DNA from: UBA8828 sp046315175
GTDB lineage: Bacteria; Verrucomicrobiota; Verrucomicrobiia; Opitutales; UBA953
Length of the DNA stretch: 16,501 bases
Assembly (NCBI GenBank): GCA_046315175.1
Contig: JBKDBK010000032.1
Span: 1-16,501 of the forward strand
Direction: 5' to 3'
Below the pieces are notes generated by a model. That model saw only the letters and a program-made list of their open reading frames with translations. It was not told where the DNA came from and searched no databases. The position numbers and the translations under genes are program-made. Numbering within the stretch: position 1 is the first letter of the stretch; each line of letters starts with the position of its first letter. Below, piece after piece: positions 1 to 7,684 of this stretch.

Positions 1-1
1 C

Positions 2-3000
2 GGCACGCTCGCCCTGCAGTCCGCCGTCACCACCACCGGCGCCATCGCTGTCAACGAAGGGACCCTTCGGCTCGCCTCGGGCGGCTCGCTTGCCTCGGCC
101 GCCGCGCTGACCGTCGCCTCCGGCGCCACCTTCGACCTCGATGGGCGCAGTCAGACCCTAGGCGCCCTCGCCGGGCAAGGCACAGTCGCCCTCGGCTCCG
201 GCGCCCTGACCGTCTCCGGCGCCGGCAACAGCTCCTTCGCCGGCTCGCTCAGCGGCAACGGCACCTTGACCAAGTCCGGCTCCGGCACCCTCACCCTGTC
301 CGGCGCAAACACCCACTCGGGAACGACCACCGTCTCCGCGGGCAGCCTCCGTCTCGCGGCCGCCTCCGCCCTGGGCGCCAGCACCCTCAGCCTTTCGGGA
401 GGTTCCGTCGACTTCGACGCCGCCGTCGAGTCCAATGCCTTCGCCCTCGGGGCGATCTCCGGCTCGGGTAACCTGGCGCTGTCCAACAACGCCGGCACAC
501 CCGCCGCGGTCGCGCTCGTCGTCGGTTCCAACAACGCCTCCACGACCTACTCCGGCGTGCTCTCCGGCACCGGTTCCCTCGCCAAGTCCGGCACGGGTAC
601 CCTGACGCTCGCCGGTGCCAACACCCACACGGGGGGCACCACGGTCAACGCCGGCACGTTGCTGATGGGGCACGCCTCCGCCCTCGGCGGCGGCTCGCTG
701 ACCCTCGGCGGCGGCGCCCTGGCCTCGTCCAACTCCACCGCTCGCACGATCACGCAGTCGGTCGCCCTCGCCGGGGATGTCGCCCTCGGGCAATCCTCGG
801 GTGGCACCGGTCGCCTCATCCTCAGCGGCGCCGTCGACCTCGGCGGCGGCTCTCGCACCCTGACGACCCATGCCGGCGTTGTCATCCGCGGCGATGTCTC
901 CAACGGCTCGCTGGTCAAGGCCGGCGACGGCACCCTCGTCCTCGGCGGCGCGCCGAGCCTCACCGCCCTGACCGTCACCGCGGGCAAGACCCTGGTCACG
1001 GGCTCCGCCGGTCTCGGCAACGCGACCGTGACGCTCGCCGGCGGCGAGCTCAGGCTCCAGGGCGCCGGCAACCTCACCGGCGGCCTAGTTCTCAGCGGTA
1101 ATGCCGCCTCCAACCGACTCTCGCTCGGGCTCGAGGTCGATTACCTCGTGGTCGGCGGCGGCGGAGGAGGCGGCGCCCGCGATTCCGCCGGCGGAGGCGG
1201 CGGAGGCGGCGTTCTCTCTAACCTCCTGTCCGCAGGTGGCTCACCGGTCCTGGTTACCTCGGGCACCATGTCCGTTGTGGTCGGCGCCGGCGGTGCCGGG
1301 GCGGTTGGCCCCGATGGCAGCGGCATCACCCTTGGCGCGAATGGGCAGGCTTCGCTATTTGGCGAGGTCACCGCCCTTGGTGGAGGAGGAGGAGGAGGCT
1401 ACGGTATCGCTGGCGCCACCGGCGCCACCGGCGGCGGCTCCGGGCGCGCCTCCACAGTCGCGGCCTCGGGCACGGCTGGACAGGGTTTTGCGGGCGGCGG
1501 CGGCTCGGGCGGCTCCAGCTCCGCGGTGGACACCGGCGGCGGCGGCGGCGGCGCCGGCGGCGCTGGCCAGGCGGGCTTGGCCGGCTCCAAGGGAGGAAAC
1601 GGAGGCATCGGCCTTCAGGTCGATATCCTGGGTTCCCCTGTCTATTACGGCGGCGGCGGCGGCGGCAGCCCCCACCGCAACTCCTCGCTCTCGGGCGGTC
1701 TCGGCGGCCTTGGCGGCGGCGGCAACGCCGCAACTAGCAACTTGTTGGCTCCTTCCGACGGGCAGGCCAACACGGGCGGCGGCGGCGGCGCCTCGCGCAA
1801 CGCCTCGACCACCGACCTCAATCTCAGCTCCGGCGGCGATGGCGGCTCGGGTCTCGTCATTGTTCGCTACCTTGGCGACGCCGTGGCCACCGGCGGCGCC
1901 ATCAGCGTCGGCACCGGCGAGGCGGCGGGTTACACCTTCCACACCTTCTCCGCCGTCGGTGAATCCCAGTTCATCTTCCAGGGCGACCGCCGCGTGACGG
2001 GCGTCATCTCGGGCTCCGGCGGCTTCACCTTCGCCACACCCGGGCATCGGCTCTTCCTCGACGCCACCAACACCTATTCCGGCGGCACCAACGTGGACGG
2101 CGGCATCCTGGTCGCCAACGCATCCGGCGCCCTCGGCTCGGGCGCGGTCAGCGTCGCCTCCGGCGCGATCCTCCAGGCCGCGGTCGCCGGCTCGCTCGGC
2201 TCCGCCTCGGTGAGCCTCGGCTCCGGCGCGCGCCTGGATGTCCAGGCGGTCGGCGCCCTCGGCTCTTCCTCGGTCGTCGCCGGCTCGGGTTCCGTGGTCG
2301 GCTTCCGAACCGACGGCTTGACCCTCGCCCAGATGTCCACCGAGGCGTCCGCCATCACTTGGCAAAACGGCTCGCTGCTGGCCCTGGATACGACCGGGGG
2401 CCACTTCACGCTCGACCAGGAATTCCAGCCGGATGCCGCCCTCGCCAAGACCGGTGCCAACAACCTGACGTTCGCCGTCGGCAACAGCTCGCGCACCGCG
2501 AGCGTCACGATTCTGGAGGGTGGGGCGCGCCTCGGCGCCGACAACGCCCTCGGCTCCTCGAACCTCGTCCTCGCCGCCGGCACCTCGCTCGCCTCCGACA
2601 GCTCCACCGCCCGCGCCGTGGCCGGCGGCCTTACCCTGCAGGACAATGTGACCCTCGGCGACACCGTTGCCGACGGCGCGCTCGCCATAGCCGGGGCGGT
2701 CAACCTCGGCGGCGCCACCCGCACCCTGTCCGTCGCCTCGGATGTCACCCTCTCCGGCGTCGTCTCCAACGGCGGCCTCAACAAGACCGGGGCCGGCGCC
2801 CTCACGCTTTCCGGCGCCAACACGTTCGCGTCCGGCCTGACCCTTTCCGCGGGCAGCCTGCGGATCGGCTCAGCCAACGCCCTTGGCTCCGGCCTGGTGA
2901 GCCTCGCCGGCGGCGCCCTGACGTCCGATTCGGGGACCACCCGGACCCTCGCCAACAACCTCGCCCTCTCCGCCAACGCGACCCTCGGCGATTCCCTTGC

Positions 3001-5344
3001 CAACGGCGCCCTCACGCTCTCGGGCTCGGTCGACCTCGGCGGGGCGACGCGCACCCTGACCGTCGAGTCCGCCTCCACGCTTTCCGGCGTGGTCTCCAAT
3101 GGCGGCCTGACCAAGGCCGGAGCCGGCACCCTCACCCTCGCCGGCGCCACGACCTTCGCCGGCCCCCTGACCGTGTCCGCCGGCACGCTCGCCGTCACCG
3201 GTTCGAATTCCAACGGCGCCGCCTCCGTCAGCGTGCAATCCGGCGCCACCCTCGACCTGCGCGGTGGGCTCGGTCTCTTCCGCACGGGTGACTTCTCCGG
3301 AACCGTCACCCATGTGACCGCCACCGGGGGCACCCTTGTGGTTGACAAGTTCAACTACGGCGACGGCGGCAACTTCAACCAGCTGCGCAACAATTACTAC
3401 TCATTCGCCCTCTCCAACGGCGCCCGCATCCGCCACACCGCCAACGAGCAGTTCCTCCGCGCGGTCACCATCGGCGCGGGCGGGGCTGTTTTTGAGACCG
3501 ACGCCGGGGTCACCGTGACCAAACTCGCGGGCAACACCTCGAGCCAGAACCTCACCCGCTTCTCCGCCAACAGCACCCTCACCTTCGCCGGGGCCGGCAC
3601 CTACATCCTGGAGGACTCGCTGGCACCCGCCTCATGGGGCAGCACCGGCTTCGCCCTGGCCAAGCAGGATTCCGGCACGCTCCGGCTGACCGGCGCCGCC
3701 AGCGCCTACACCGGCGGCACCGCCGTCACCGGCGGACGCCTCGAGTTCGCCTCCGGCGCCCTCGGCTCCACTGGCGCCGTTGCCGTCAACGGCGGCGCCC
3801 TGGCCTGGCTCTCGGGCAACACCCAGGACCTCTCCCAACGGCTCTCGCTGGGCGCCTCCGGCGCGACCCTGGATGTCGCCGCCGGCACGGTCAACCTCGC
3901 CACCGGCTTCGCCGCTGCCGGCAACCTCACCAAGGCCGGAGCCGGCCGCCTCGACCTCGGTTCCGCGACCACCGTCGCCGGCCTGCTCGCGGTCGACGCC
4001 GGAACCCTGTCCGTCGGATCCGTCGGCGCCCTCGGGTCCGGGGCCGTCACCCTGGGCTCGGGCGCCGTCCTCCGCCTCGCCCTTGGCCTGACCGACAACA
4101 CCCTGCTTTCCACCTCCATCCTCGGCGGCGATGACACCATCATCGACGTCGACCACGGCAACGAGCTCCTTGCCCTCAGTTTCGGCGGGCTTGGGGCCTT
4201 CTCCGGGCGCCTTCGCCTCACTTCCGGCTTGGTCGACCTCACCGGCTACAACGGCGGCATCATTTTCGCCGGCGGCAGCGTCGCCGGCGATCTCTCGTCC
4301 CTCACTGTTCCGGTCGAGGTCGCCTCCGGCGCCATCCTCAGCGCCGCCAACGGCCTGCCGGCCCAGGTCATCCTCGGCCCGGGCGGCACCCTCGACTTCT
4401 TCGGCGCCAGCGAGGAGACGCTCAGCCGCGCGATTGTCTTCTCCGGCGGCACCTTGGCCAACGCCGAGCAGTTCGCCGGCACCCTTCTCATCCAAGGCAA
4501 CGTGTCCCTCGGCGTCGCCCTGCTTGGCGGTTCCAACCTGGCCACCGTCGAGGTCCGCGCCGGCTCCACCGCCTCCATCCAGCCCGGGTTCGACGGCGCC
4601 ATCCGCTACATGGGCGGCGAGATCAACGGCCTCGCCAACTACCTCGGCACCATGACCGTCGACGGTTCGCTCGGCCCCGTCCAAGTCAGCCTAGGCACCT
4701 CCGCGCTCCCGCTGAGCATCGGCGCATCCTTCAACCTCACCAGCGGCGGTCGGCTTGTCGGGACGGGCATCGTGGGCGACCTCACCGTGGCTTCCGGCGG
4801 CGTCCTCGCGCCGGGCAATTCCCCTGGCGTCATCGAGGCGGGCAACCTGGCGCTCCTCTCCGGCGGCGGCGTCGAGCTGGAGTTCCTCAACTCCAATCCC
4901 GTCGTCGGGGTCTCCCCCGGCGTCGACCACGACGTGGTCCGGGCCTTCGACCTCGACCTGTCCGCGCTCTCCTCCAGCCAGCGCTTCAACCTCAACCTCA
5001 TCTCGCTGTCCGATGCCAACACCGGCGGGACCATCGCCGGTTGGGACTCCGCGCTCGAGCAGTCCTGGGACATCTATGAGTACTTCAGCCTCACCCTCTC
5101 CAACGACTACGAGCAGTTCCGCCTCGGCAACCTGACCAGACTGTTCCTCGTCGACTCAACCGGGTTCCTCTCCGAGAGCGGTCAAGCCATCCCCTCCAAC
5201 CGATTCACCATCATCGACACGGGCGCCTCGCTGCGTCTCGTCTACTCGCCCATCCCCGAGCCCTCGACCTACGGCCTTGCCCTCGGCGCCCTCGCCCTCG
5301 CCGGCGCCGCCCTCCGCCGCCGCCGCAAGCCCGCCCAGGCCTGA
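2..5344 (+). CDS. Giant autotransporter-associated beta-strand repeat protein with PEP-CTERM anchor (5' end missing)
   Basis: The frame is open from the left edge, so the N-terminus and signal peptide lie outside the window; about 1780 residues are visible. Most of it is Gly/Ala/Ser/Thr/Leu-rich repeats of the autotransporter-associated beta-strand type, with recurring units such as LTKAGAGTLTLAG, a Thr/Gly turn and VSAGTL (clear cases near 266, 580, 2785, 3110, 3670 and 3930). Such repeats fold as a right-handed beta helix. A glycine-rich domain interrupts them at about 1136-1870. The C-terminus has the PEP-CTERM signal: IPEPSTYG at 5252-5275, a hydrophobic segment, then RRRRK and the stop. 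By family knowledge it is exported by Sec and processed by an exosortase to the envelope; it has no autotransporter beta-barrel. Ligand or function is unknown. A TTG at 266 is in frame but lies inside a repeat and is not a start. Sure of the class, not of the role. Confidence 0.9.
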   Translation, partial: GTLALQSAVTTTGAIAVNEGTLRLASGGSLASAAALTVASGATFDLDGRSQTLGALAGQGTVALGSGALTVSGAGNSSFAGSLSGNGTLTKSGSGTLTLSGANTHSGTTTVSAGSLRLAAASALGASTLSLSGGSVDFDAAVESNAFALGAISGSGNLALSNNAGTPAAVALVVGSNNASTTYSGVLSGTGSLAKSGTGTLTLAGANTHTGGTTVNAGTLLMGHASALGGGSLTLGGGALASSNSTARTITQSVALAGDVALGQSSGGTGRLILSGAVDLGGGSRTLTTHAGVVIRGDVSNGSLVKAGDGTLVLGGAPSLTALTVTAGKTLVTGSAGLGNATVTLAGGELRLQGAGNLTGGLVLSGNAASNRLSLGLEVDYLVVGGGGGGGARDSAGGGGGGGVLSNLLSAGGSPVLVTSGTMSVVVGAGGAGAVGPDGSGITLGANGQASLFGEVTALGGGGGGGYGIAGATGATGGGSGRASTVAASGTAGQGFAGGGGSGGSSSAVDTGGGGGGAGGAGQAGLAGSKGGNGGIGLQVDILGSPVYYGGGGGGSPHRNSSLSGGLGGLGGGGNAATSNLLAPSDGQANTGGGGGASRNASTTDLNLSSGGDGGSGLVIVRYLGDAVATGGAISVGTGEAAGYTFHTFSAVGESQFIFQGDRRVTGVISGSGGFTFATPGHRLFLDATNTYSGGTNVDGGILVANASGALGSGAVSVASGAILQAAVAGSLGSASVSLGSGARLDVQAVGALGSSSVVAGSGSVVGFRTDGLTLAQMSTEASAITWQNGSLLALDTTGGHFTLDQEFQPDAALAKTGANNLTFAVGNSSRTASVTILEGGARLGADNALGSSNLVLAAGTSLASDSSTARAVAGGLTLQDNVTLGDTVADGALAIAGAVNLGGATRTLSVASDVTLSGVVSNGGLNKTGAGALTLSGANTFASGLTLSAGSLRIGSANALGSGLVSLAGGALTSDSGTTRTLANNLALSANATLGDSLANGALTLSGSVDLGGATRTLTVESASTLSGVVSNGGLTKAGAGTLTLAGATTFAGPLTVSAGTLAVTGSNSNGAASVSVQSGATLDLRGGLGLFRTGDFSGTVTHVTATGGTLVVDKFNYGDGGNFNQLRNNYYSFALSNGARIRHTANEQFLRAVTIGAGGAVFETDAGVTVTKLAGNTSSQNLTRFSANSTLTFAGAGTYILEDSLAPASWGSTGFALAKQDSGTLRLTGAASAYTGGTAVTGGRLEFASGALGSTGAVAVNGGALAWLSGNTQDLSQRLSLGASGATLDVAAGTVNLATGFAAAGNLTKAGAGRLDLGSATTVAGLLAVDAGTLSVGSVGALGSGAVTLGSGAVLRLALGLTDNTLLSTSILGGDDTIIDVDHGNELLALSFGGLGAFSGRLRLTSGLVDLTGYNGGIIFAGGSVAGDLSSLTVPVEVASGAILSAANGLPAQVILGPGGTLDFFGASEETLSRAIVFSGGTLANAEQFAGTLLIQGNVSLGVALLGGSNLATVEVRAGSTASIQPGFDGAIRYMGGEINGLANYLGTMTVDGSLGPVQVSLGTSALPLSIGASFNLTSGGRLVGTGIVGDLTVASGGVLAPGNSPGVIEAGNLALLSGGGVELEFLNSNPVVGVSPGVDHDVVRAFDLDLSALSSSQRFNLNLISLSDANTGGTIAGWDSALEQSWDIYEYFSLTLSNDYEQFRLGNLTRLFLVDSTGFLSESGQAIPSNRFTIIDTGASLRLVYSPIPEPSTYGLALGALALAGAALRRRRKPAQA
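724..1020 (+). repeat. Internal protein repeat, copy 1 (divergent)
   Basis: Codes for the order START, then a strand ending in a ...LGQSSGG turn, AVDLGGGSRTLTTHAG, a VSNGSLVKAGDGTLVLGG core, and a final VTAGKTL strand. The same order recurs at about 2600-2940 and 2941-3210, marking a long repeat of about 90-115 residues above the level of the single beta-strand motif. This copy is the most diverged of the three. Confidence 0.6.
1136..1870 (+). other. Glycine-rich domain inside the giant surface protein
   Basis: This in-frame segment codes for a domain that opens with VDYLVVGGGGGGG, continues with many poly-Gly runs separated by short Ala/Ser/Thr stretches, and closes with GGSGLVIVRY. That opening and closing pair marks a glycine-rich domain found in bacterial surface proteins and phage tail proteins. 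Its composition differs sharply from the beta-strand repeats on both sides, suggesting a module inserted between them. The DNA has long (GGC)n-like runs, which are prone to slippage. Confidence 0.75.
2600..2940 (+). repeat. Internal protein repeat, copy 2
   Basis: A long repeat unit with the order STARAVAGGL, VTLGDTVADGAL, AVNLGGATRTL, GVVSNGGLNKTGAGALTLSG, then LTLSAGSLRIG and LAGGALTSDSGT. It is directly followed by copy 3, with closely matching residues, so the two look like a recent internal duplication in the gene. Confidence 0.7.
2941..3210 (+). repeat. Internal protein repeat, copy 3
   Basis: Follows copy 2 without a gap and repeats its order: TRTLANNLAL, ATLGDSLANGAL, SVDLGGATRTL, GVVSNGGLTKAGAGTLTLAG, then LTVSAGTLAV. 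Stretches such as GGATRTL and GVVSNGGL match copy 2 exactly. The match ends where sequence with fewer repeats begins (around DLRGGLGLFRTGD). Confidence 0.7.
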
Positions 5345-5355
5345 TCCGCATCGGC

Positions 5356-5392
5356 CCTTACCCGGGTAGGGAGGCTGCTGCGCATCCTCCGG
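5356..5392. repeat. Small hairpin repeat, copy a
   Basis: Has the family's GGGTAGGGA leader followed by a stem: GGAGG (5370-5374) pairs with CCTCC (5386-5390), and TGC (5376-5378) with GCA (5382-5384), with one C/T mismatch between and a 3-nt loop. It lies 12 bp after the giant gene's stop codon. Confidence 0.6.
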
Positions 5393-5408
5393 GCGAATCT
5401 CAATCAAC

Positions 5409-5447
5409 CTGCCCTGGGTGGGGCGGTTTCTCCGAAACCGCTTTTGC
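5409..5447 (+). terminator. Hairpin repeat copy b, probable terminator of the giant surface protein gene
   Basis: A perfect 8-bp stem GCGGTTTC (5423-5430), loop TCC, GAAACCGC (5434-5441), followed by TTTT, as in a weak intrinsic terminator about 80 bp after the stop. The leader (CTGCCCTGGGTGGGG) shows it is also a diverged member of the GGGTAGGGA hairpin family. Its stem sequence differs fully from the other copies, yet it pairs perfectly. Confidence 0.6.
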
Positions 5448-5469
5448 CTTGCGCGACTTCATGCCCCGA

Positions 5470-5510
5470 CCCCTGCCTCGGGTAGGGAGGCCTGTCCCCA
5501 GGCCTCCGTG
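5470..5510. repeat. Small hairpin repeat, copy c
   Basis: The leader CCCCTGCCTCGGGTAGGGA is followed by a perfect 9-bp stem: GGAGGCCTG (5486-5494), loop TCCC, CAGGCCTCC (5499-5507). This copy is closest to the family consensus and opens the first of the roughly 137-bp tandem units. Confidence 0.7.
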
Positions 5511-5602
5511 TCTCTCCTCCTATTCAGCTAATCCGCCATCAAGCTAGTCAGCAAGAGAGCCAACGAGCTAGTGAGCTGGATCCCCGAGCCCCTGTGCCAC
5601 CG

Positions 5603-5645
5603 TACCCCTGTCGCGGGTAGGGACGCCTGTCCCTAGGCGTTCGTG
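5603..5645. repeat. Small hairpin repeat, copy d
   Basis: The leader ACCCCTGTCGCGGGTAGGGA is followed by GGACGCCT (5621-5628) pairing with AGGCGTTC (5635-5642), seven Watson-Crick pairs and one G-T pair. It lies 135 bp after copy c. Confidence 0.7.
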
Positions 5646-5742
5646 CATCTCCCGCCAACCCGCCAACCCGCTATCCGCCATTCAGCTATCAAGCTAAGGA
5701 GCTAGTGAGCTAGAGAGCTGTCGAGCGAGTGAGCTATACTCC

Positions 5743-5790
5743 CGGGCCCCTGTCTTGGCCAAGGACGCCTATCCCCAGGCGTCCGCCCCT
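5743..5790. repeat. Small hairpin repeat, copy e
   Basis: The leader GGCCCCTGTCTTGGCCAAGGA is diverged in its GGGTAGGG part, but the perfect 8-bp stem GGACGCCT (5763-5770) with AGGCGTCC (5777-5784) is kept. It lies 22 bp beyond the hemW stop codon, in the gap between convergent genes, but no T-run follows it on the hemW strand. Confidence 0.65.
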
Positions 5791-5805
5791 GACTCGCCTC
5801 CCTCT

Positions 5806-6930
5806 TCACATCCCCGCGTAGTCCATCACCTCCAGGCCCACCGCGTCCGCGACCAGCCTGCCTTCCTCGGTCAGCGCCAGGCGGCCATCGCGCCAGGTTG
5901 CCAATCCTTCCTCGGCGAGCCTGTCGGCCAGCTCGGCGAACCTCGCCGGCAACTCCCTGCCGAAACGCCTCGCCAAGGCGTCCGGCTCGACGCCCCGGTT
6001 CATGCGCAAGCCGAAGACCAGCGCGTCGCAGAGGAGCAGGGCAGGGGAGAGCTCGACCACCTGCTCGATGGCGGGCTTGCCCGCGGCGATTCCCTCGGCC
6101 CAGCGCGCGGTGTCGGCCACGTTCGACCACCGACGGCCTCCGTGCTGGGATGCCGCCGAGGGGCCGTAGCCAACCCACTCGCGCATCTCCCATGTCGCCA
6201 GGTTGTGCCGGCACTCGTGGCCCGGCCGCGCGAAGTTGGAGATCTCGTACTGCGCGTAGCCCGCCTCGGCCAGCAGCTCCCAGGTGCGCCGGTAGAGGCG
6301 CGTCTCCAGGTCGCGGTCGATGCGCACCTTGCCCTTGGAGAGCTTCACGAACATCGCCGTGTCCTCCTCGAACGTGAGGCAGTAGGTCGAGAGGTGGTCG
6401 GGCCCGAGGCGCGCCGCCTCGCGCAGGTCCGCCTCCCAGCGCGCCTCATCCTGCCCGGGCACCGCGAAGATCAGGTCGAGGTTGACGCTCGCGAAGCCGG
6501 CCGCGCGCACCAGCTCCCACGCCTCGCGCACCTGCTTGACGGAGTGACGCCTCCCCAGCGCCTCCAGCGTCGTCGGATCGAAGCTCTGCACACCCATCGA
6601 GACTCGGGTGACGCCGGCGTCCTTGAGCGCGGCCAGCTTGTCCGCCCGGACGGACGACGGGGCCAGCTCCACCGTCCATTCGGTGGGGCGCCCCAGCGCG
6701 CTCGTCATCGCACGCCCAAGCCGGCCCAAGTCCTCGGCGGGCAGCAACCCCGGGGTGCCCCCTCCCCAAAAGGCGGTATCAATGACGCCGCCCAGACCCG
6801 ATTGCGCCATCTCGGCCTCAATGGAGGCCAGGTAGGTCTCAATCTTGCCTCTTTCCGGCTGGTCCTGATGAAAGGCGCAGAAGTCGCAGGTCGACGCGCA
6901 GAAGGGGATGTGGAGGTATCCCGAGGGCAT
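5806..6930 (-). CDS. hemW: HemW-like radical SAM protein (coproporphyrinogen III oxidase-like)
   Basis: A radical SAM enzyme of the HemN/HemW group, 374 residues, near the usual length. YLHIPF is followed by the 4Fe-4S motif CASTCDFC (Cys 11, 15, 18); Phe rather than Cys two residues on fits HemW rather than HemN. FWGGGTP (55-60) is the SAM-binding loop. In the C-terminal half CRHNLATW and GYGPSAAS match family landmarks, but the usual HNxxYW has Thr for Tyr and the usual GxHS-like His is Ala. HemW is a haem chaperone for respiratory enzymes; oxidase activity is unlikely by family knowledge. I chose the ATG at 6928-6930, four residues before YLHIP, as family members start. An in-frame TTG at 7002 would add 24 atypical residues. 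It converges with the giant surface gene and has no operon partner in view. Confidence 0.85.
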   Translation of the reverse strand: MPSGYLHIPFCASTCDFCAFHQDQPERGKIETYLASIEAEMAQSGLGGVIDTAFWGGGTPGLLPAEDLGRLGRAMTSALGRPTEWTVELAPSSVRADKLAALKDAGVTRVSMGVQSFDPTTLEALGRRHSVKQVREAWELVRAAGFASVNLDLIFAVPGQDEARWEADLREAARLGPDHLSTYCLTFEEDTAMFVKLSKGKVRIDRDLETRLYRRTWELLAEAGYAQYEISNFARPGHECRHNLATWEMREWVGYGPSAASQHGGRRWSNVADTARWAEGIAAGKPAIEQVVELSPALLLCDALVFGLRMNRGVEPDALARRFGRELPARFAELADRLAEEGLATWRDGRLALTEEGRLVADAVGLEVMDYAGM

Positions 6931-7684
6931 GGGATGGAAAACCTGCCGCCACCAGCCTGCCTTGACCACGCCAATCTCGGGCCACCCTCGCCAACCGATC
7001 AATCTAACCGTTACGTTTCCCCAGATGGGGACCAGCCCTGACAGTCTTCAATCCATGCTAGTCGGCATGCCGATCCTCATTCCGTCACCACTTCCTTTCA
7101 GCATCCTTAAACCGCCGTCCCTGGCGAGCTCGTCTCCGACGGCCAGGAACCTGTCACCCTCGGAAAACTCACCACCCAACCCGGCCAAGGCGCTTCTGGA
7201 AAACCGACATCCCTGCGCGCCCCCAGCGGTAATCCCTCATGACCCCCTGCGCCTCTCGCTTTTCCTGGTCACTTGTCCGGTCACTCTTCCCGCCCGCCTG
7301 CAGCTCGAAATCCCCGTTCCAGGCTTTGAAGACATCCCGCGCGTTCTTGCCGCCCCAGCCGCGAAGCCTGGTTTGTGTTGGATAAAGACGTCATCAAAAC
7401 TCGGCCTCCTGTTGGCCTAGATTTAAGTTGGCCCCCGAATTCGGTCAAAAACAGTTGTTTTTTCTTTAGAAACCGAGATTTTACCTAAAAAAGCAGTCAA
7501 AAAGACGATTTTCCGTTCCCAAGCGCAGCGGTTAGGTGGGCGGAAATCGCTTACTGAGGAGCAAAAGTGGCGTTTGGGGCTAGACCGAGCGTGCTCCAAA
7601 ATAGCCTGCTTTACTCAGTTTAAGCCTTCCTCGAGCTTCTCAAAAAAACGTCAGACCTGTCGCTTTTTAGTTGTCAGCCCAGAG
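6931..7684. other. Divergent intergenic region between hemW and the first small PEP-CTERM gene
   Basis: No gene here can be supported. 6931-7400 is GC-rich and includes a minus-strand open stretch without a start codon (7169-7390, see findings). 7420-7515 is an AT-rich island with A and T runs that stands out in this GC-rich DNA and probably holds promoter elements for the PEP-CTERM gene. CCGAATTCGG at 7435-7444 is a 10-bp palindrome. From 7557 the sequence belongs to the duplicated leader. I could not fix a -35/-10 pair with confidence. Confidence 0.5.

Larger units (their letters stand above)
5466..5790. repeat. Tandem intergenic unit of about 137 bp: hairpin plus AGCTA-rich spacer
   Basis: Hairpins c, d and e are spaced 135 and 142 bp apart (stem starts 5486, 5621, 5763). 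The two spacers share words in the same order: CCGCCAT, TCAGCTA, TCAAGCTA, GAGCTAGTGAGCT, then a CCCC-GAG/GGG-CCCCTGT junction. The AGCTA/GAGCT words repeat densely in 5525-5577 and 5682-5737. No gene is visible in 5345-5805. Confidence 0.6.

Noticed and set aside
1355..2404. Long minus-strand and other-frame open stretches within the giant surface gene
   Set aside because: They are low-complexity shadows of repeat-rich GC-ended codons; only the plus frame carries the PEP-CTERM tag and beta-strand motifs.
5345..5805. Small RNA or tRNA gene in the hairpin-rich spacer
   Set aside because: There is no cloverleaf or clear promoter; the hairpins are better explained as copies of a dispersed repeat.
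5755..7041. A 428-codon plus-strand open frame across hemW
   Set aside because: It is antisense to a clear radical SAM gene with intact motifs and shows no domain of its own.
6908..7420. A 170-codon plus-strand open frame across the hemW start and spacer
   Set aside because: It begins inside antisense hemW sequence, is rich in Pro/Leu/Ser with no motif, signal or Shine-Dalgarno site, and ends in the AT-rich island.
7566..7590. Sigma-54-type promoter (GG-N10-GC) in the duplicated leader, considered because some PEP-CTERM genes use one
   Set aside because: TGGCGTTTGGGGCT looks similar, but the spacing between GG and GC is 8-9 instead of 10 in the two copies, so I do not call it.
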